A stretch of DNA of 64,000 nucleotides from NCBI GenBank assembly GCA_028873975.1, contig JAPPMO010000107.1, forward strand, positions 1-64,000, read 5' to 3'. Origin of the DNA: Chloroflexota bacterium (lineage in GTDB: Bacteria; Chloroflexota; Anaerolineae; Aggregatilineales; Phototrophicaceae). Position 1 is the stretch's first letter; each line of letters begins with the position of its first letter. Shown here piece after piece: positions 61,940-64,000 of this stretch. The notes under the pieces are model-generated. The model did not search any database. It worked only from the letters and a program-made list of their open reading frames with translations, and was not told the origin of the DNA. Both the position numbers and the translations under genes were made by a program.

Positions 61940-63103
61940 TTGAGGACTCAAATACGCGCTTCACGTCCATCCATCAACGTGCTCCAGCCAAGCTTGATTC
62001 GCAAGGTGGCTAACGCCGCAATTGGAAAAACGGATGTCATACCCTTGTGGTTTGGCGAGCCCGACAAGCCAACGCCACAGTTCATACGGGAGGCGGCCAA
62101 GGACGCGATCGACGAGGGGCAGACCTTTTATCAGCCCAATTTGGGGATCGTCGAATTGCGCGAAGCCTTGGCAACCTATACAAACGGTTTGTACGGGACA
62201 GACCTCACGCTCGGCAATATCGCGGTTACGCCCTCTGGTATGACTGCATTGTCGGTCGCCCTGCAGTGCATTGTGGCTGAGGGCGATACCGTGGTAATTC
62301 CCTCGCCGGTCTGGCCCAACTTGCCTTCGGCCGCCCGCATTCTTGGCGCCAAGATAGAACGTGTTTCCTTGCGGCCCGCGGCGGGGAAATGGCAGCTTGA
62401 TTTGGGTGAGTTGTTCGATGCCTGTAGCGCGAATACGCGCGCCATGTTAATCAATTCGCCCAACAATCCGACCGGCTGGATGCTCGAGGACAATGAACAG
62501 CAGGAGATTCTGGACTTTTGCCGGGAGCGAGACATTTGGCTGATCGCCGACGAAGTATACAATCGCATCGTCTATGGTCGCAGTTGCGCGCCGAGCTTCA
62601 TCGACAAAGTTACCGATGAAGACAAATACCTGATCATCAACAGCTTTTCAAAATCCTGGGCGATGACAGGCTGGCGACTGGGGTGGATTACAAGCCCTGC
62701 CTCGCTGATTTCGGCGGTGGAAATGGTGACCGAGTACAATTTTTCCTGCATCTTCTCGCCTACGCAGATCGCCGGGATCACCGCGCTTGCAAAAGGCGAA
62801 GACTTTATTCGCTCTTCGACAGCGCGGTATCGGGCGGCGCTGGACCTGCTGGTCGATTCCTTGGCCGAATTGCCGCGCGTCAGCTTGCCGGCGCCACAGG
62901 CGACCTTCTATGCCTTTTTCACCGTCGAAGGCATGGGAGACAGTTATTCCTTCGCGCTGGAGGTCTTGCGCAAGACCGGCGTCGGCTTGGCGCCGGGCGC
63001 CGCGTTTGGTCCGCAGGGAGAAGGCTACCTGCGCTTGTGTTTTGCCGTCGAGCTCGACTTGTTAGAGCGCGCGCTTCGCCAGATGAGACCGCTGCTGATT
63101 TGA
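61940..63103 (+). CDS. Class I/II pyridoxal-phosphate aminotransferase
   Basis: Transfers an amino group between an amino acid and a keto acid. WFGEPDKPTPQFIREAAKDA starts the fold. INSPNNPTGWMLEDN, LIADEVYNRIVYG and NSFSKSWAMTGWRLGW (PLP-binding Lys) are classic aspartate-aminotransferase motifs, and the C-terminal GEGYLRLCFAVE has the Arg. TTG 61940 has AAGGGG about 8 nt ahead and no ATG is near. It closes the importer operon, suggesting it works on the imported compound. Confidence 0.93.
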   Translation: MRTQIRASRPSINVLQPSLIRKVANAAIGKTDVIPLWFGEPDKPTPQFIREAAKDAIDEGQTFYQPNLGIVELREALATYTNGLYGTDLTLGNIAVTPSGMTALSVALQCIVAEGDTVVIPSPVWPNLPSAARILGAKIERVSLRPAAGKWQLDLGELFDACSANTRAMLINSPNNPTGWMLEDNEQQEILDFCRERDIWLIADEVYNRIVYGRSCAPSFIDKVTDEDKYLIINSFSKSWAMTGWRLGWITSPASLISAVEMVTEYNFSCIFSPTQIAGITALAKGEDFIRSSTARYRAALDLLVDSLAELPRVSLPAPQATFYAFFTVEGMGDSYSFALEVLRKTGVGLAPGAAFGPQGEGYLRLCFAVELDLLERALRQMRPLLI

Positions 63104-63118
63104 CCCGGCAAACTCGCC

Positions 63119-64000
63119 TCAATCCCAAGCCGCGACCAACAGCCGCAGCCAGTTCTTGTACATGATGTTTTCGATATCTCTCTTGCTGTAGCCGCGCGCG
63201 GCGAGCTTGTCGGGGAGTTGCTGCAAATCGGCGATGGTGTCGAGATCGCTAGGGGATTGCTCGCGGCCGAAGCCGCCGTCCAGATCGGTGCCAATAGCGG
63301 CGTGGCTGCTGTTCCCGGCCAGTTGACAAACATGATCGATATGGTCGATGACGTGGTCTACGAAAACGTCTTTGTTGCTATCCCCGCGGACGAAACCTGG
63401 TTTCAGCATCCAGACGTCAAACGCCGCGCCGATGACCCCATCTCGTTCGATGATGAGATTGAGCTGTTCGTCGCTGAATTGACGCTGGTGCGGCACGAGC
63501 GCTCGGCAGTTGTTGTGGCTGGCCAGCGCCATGCCGTCGTAAATGCGCGCGGCTTCCCAGAAGGCTTGATCGGAAAAATGCGTCAAATCGAGCAGCATGC
63601 CGAGGCGCGTCATCTTTTCCAACAGTGGTTTGCCGAGCTTCGCGAGTCCCAATTCTGTGCCGGTTCCGCCGGCATATCGCCCGGCGCCGTAATGGGTGGG
63701 TCCCAGCAAGCGCAGCCCGGCCTCCCACCAGTCTTGAAGTTGCCCCGGGTCGCGTATCGGATCGGCGCCTTCCATGCTGAGCACGAAGCCCAGAGGCGGC
63801 GCATTATTGGCGTCGCCATCGTGATCTTCCCAAGCCTCCCATTCTTGGATATGGCTCGTCAAGCCGGCTTTGTCGACCAAGATGCGAATATGTCCGTCGC
63901 GTTCCAAGGCGCGATAGTAGGCCAGCTGACCCTGCGCCATTCCGTAGGCTTGGGCTTGCGATCCGTAGTCCAGATGCGGCAGGGCTGTGCCGGTGGAACG
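63119..64000 (-). CDS. Membrane dipeptidase (peptidase family M19), 5'-truncated by window end
   Basis: A zinc dipeptidase cutting short peptides, sometimes D-amino-acid containing. GMLLDLTHFSDQAFWEAARI, ASHNNCRALVPHQRQFSDEQL and the C-terminal AIGTDLDGGFGREQ are the M19 signatures. The frame remains open from ATG 63940 to the window edge, so about 90-100 N-terminal residues, including the HxD metal motif, lie outside. It is convergent with the aminotransferase, 15 nt apart. Confidence 0.92.
   Translation of the reverse strand, partial: RSTGTALPHLDYGSQAQAYGMAQGQLAYYRALERDGHIRILVDKAGLTSHIQEWEAWEDHDGDANNAPPLGFVLSMEGADPIRDPGQLQDWWEAGLRLLGPTHYGAGRYAGGTGTELGLAKLGKPLLEKMTRLGMLLDLTHFSDQAFWEAARIYDGMALASHNNCRALVPHQRQFSDEQLNLIIERDGVIGAAFDVWMLKPGFVRGDSNKDVFVDHVIDHIDHVCQLAGNSSHAAIGTDLDGGFGREQSPSDLDTIADLQQLPDKLAARGYSKRDIENIMYKNWLRLLVAAWD

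Overview
The window is one continuous stretch of bacterial chromosome, moderately GC-rich and densely coded on both strands. I see no tRNA or rRNA genes, no transposase and no CRISPR array. Gene content suggests Chloroflexota (Anaerolineae-like): a fused rhamnulose-phosphate aldolase/lactaldehyde dehydrogenase of the type described in Chloroflexus, DnaD/DnaI-type primosome genes, many secreted ABC binding proteins, sulfatases and Gfo/Idh/MocA oxidoreductases, and many short palindromic and G-rich intergenic repeats. The assignment is an inference without a marker gene.

Positions 1-13,840: A PfkB sugar kinase, an ECF sigma factor with a small membrane protein, and a winged-helix protein precede a histidine pair (HisRS/HisZ-like plus long-form HisG, overlapping) and a DUF1932 dehydrogenase. 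Facing them is a tightly packed minus-strand operon read from about 13,830 down to 6,973: bifunctional-nuclease protein, replicative helicase DnaB, DnaD-like protein, a helicase-loader-like protein with two ATPase domains, a tandem GNAT, a ketol-acid-reductoisomerase-like protein lacking catalytic residues, and a HAD phosphatase.

Positions 13,840-26,030: An accessory-looking region with repeats, a lipoprotein, an unknown 279-residue protein, a TIR-domain protein, an acyl-CoA dehydrogenase, a MITE-like element, a nucleoside hydrolase, a LysM protein, glnS, and a CopC/CopD membrane protein whose C-terminal cytochrome-like domain has lost its haem-binding motif.

Positions 26,060-48,000: Two carbohydrate blocks flank a Dpp/Opp-type importer. 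The minus-strand operon contains an atypical sulfatase, two duplicated Gfo/Idh/MocA oxidoreductases around a sulfotransferase-like gene, a TIM-barrel isomerase, rhamnose isomerase and the bifunctional rhamnose aldolase/dehydrogenase. The importer follows on the plus strand. Next are a membrane protein, a canonical FGly sulfatase, a secreted SH3-like protein, and a short minus-strand pathway (SDR reductase, RraA-like aldolase, phosphosulfolactate-synthase-like protein, MDR dehydrogenase). Together these suggest use of sulfated, rhamnose-containing glycans and perhaps sulfonates.

Positions 48,100-64,000: A proline-racemase-family enzyme; a GH127 arabinofuranosidase operon with a MalEFG-type importer and a 46-codon small ORF; metallo-beta-lactamase, VOC and PNPOx proteins; a ribose-type importer with two different permeases plus an aminotransferase; and a dipeptidase cut by the window end. 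In all three transporter operons a strong hairpin lies just after the binding-protein gene.
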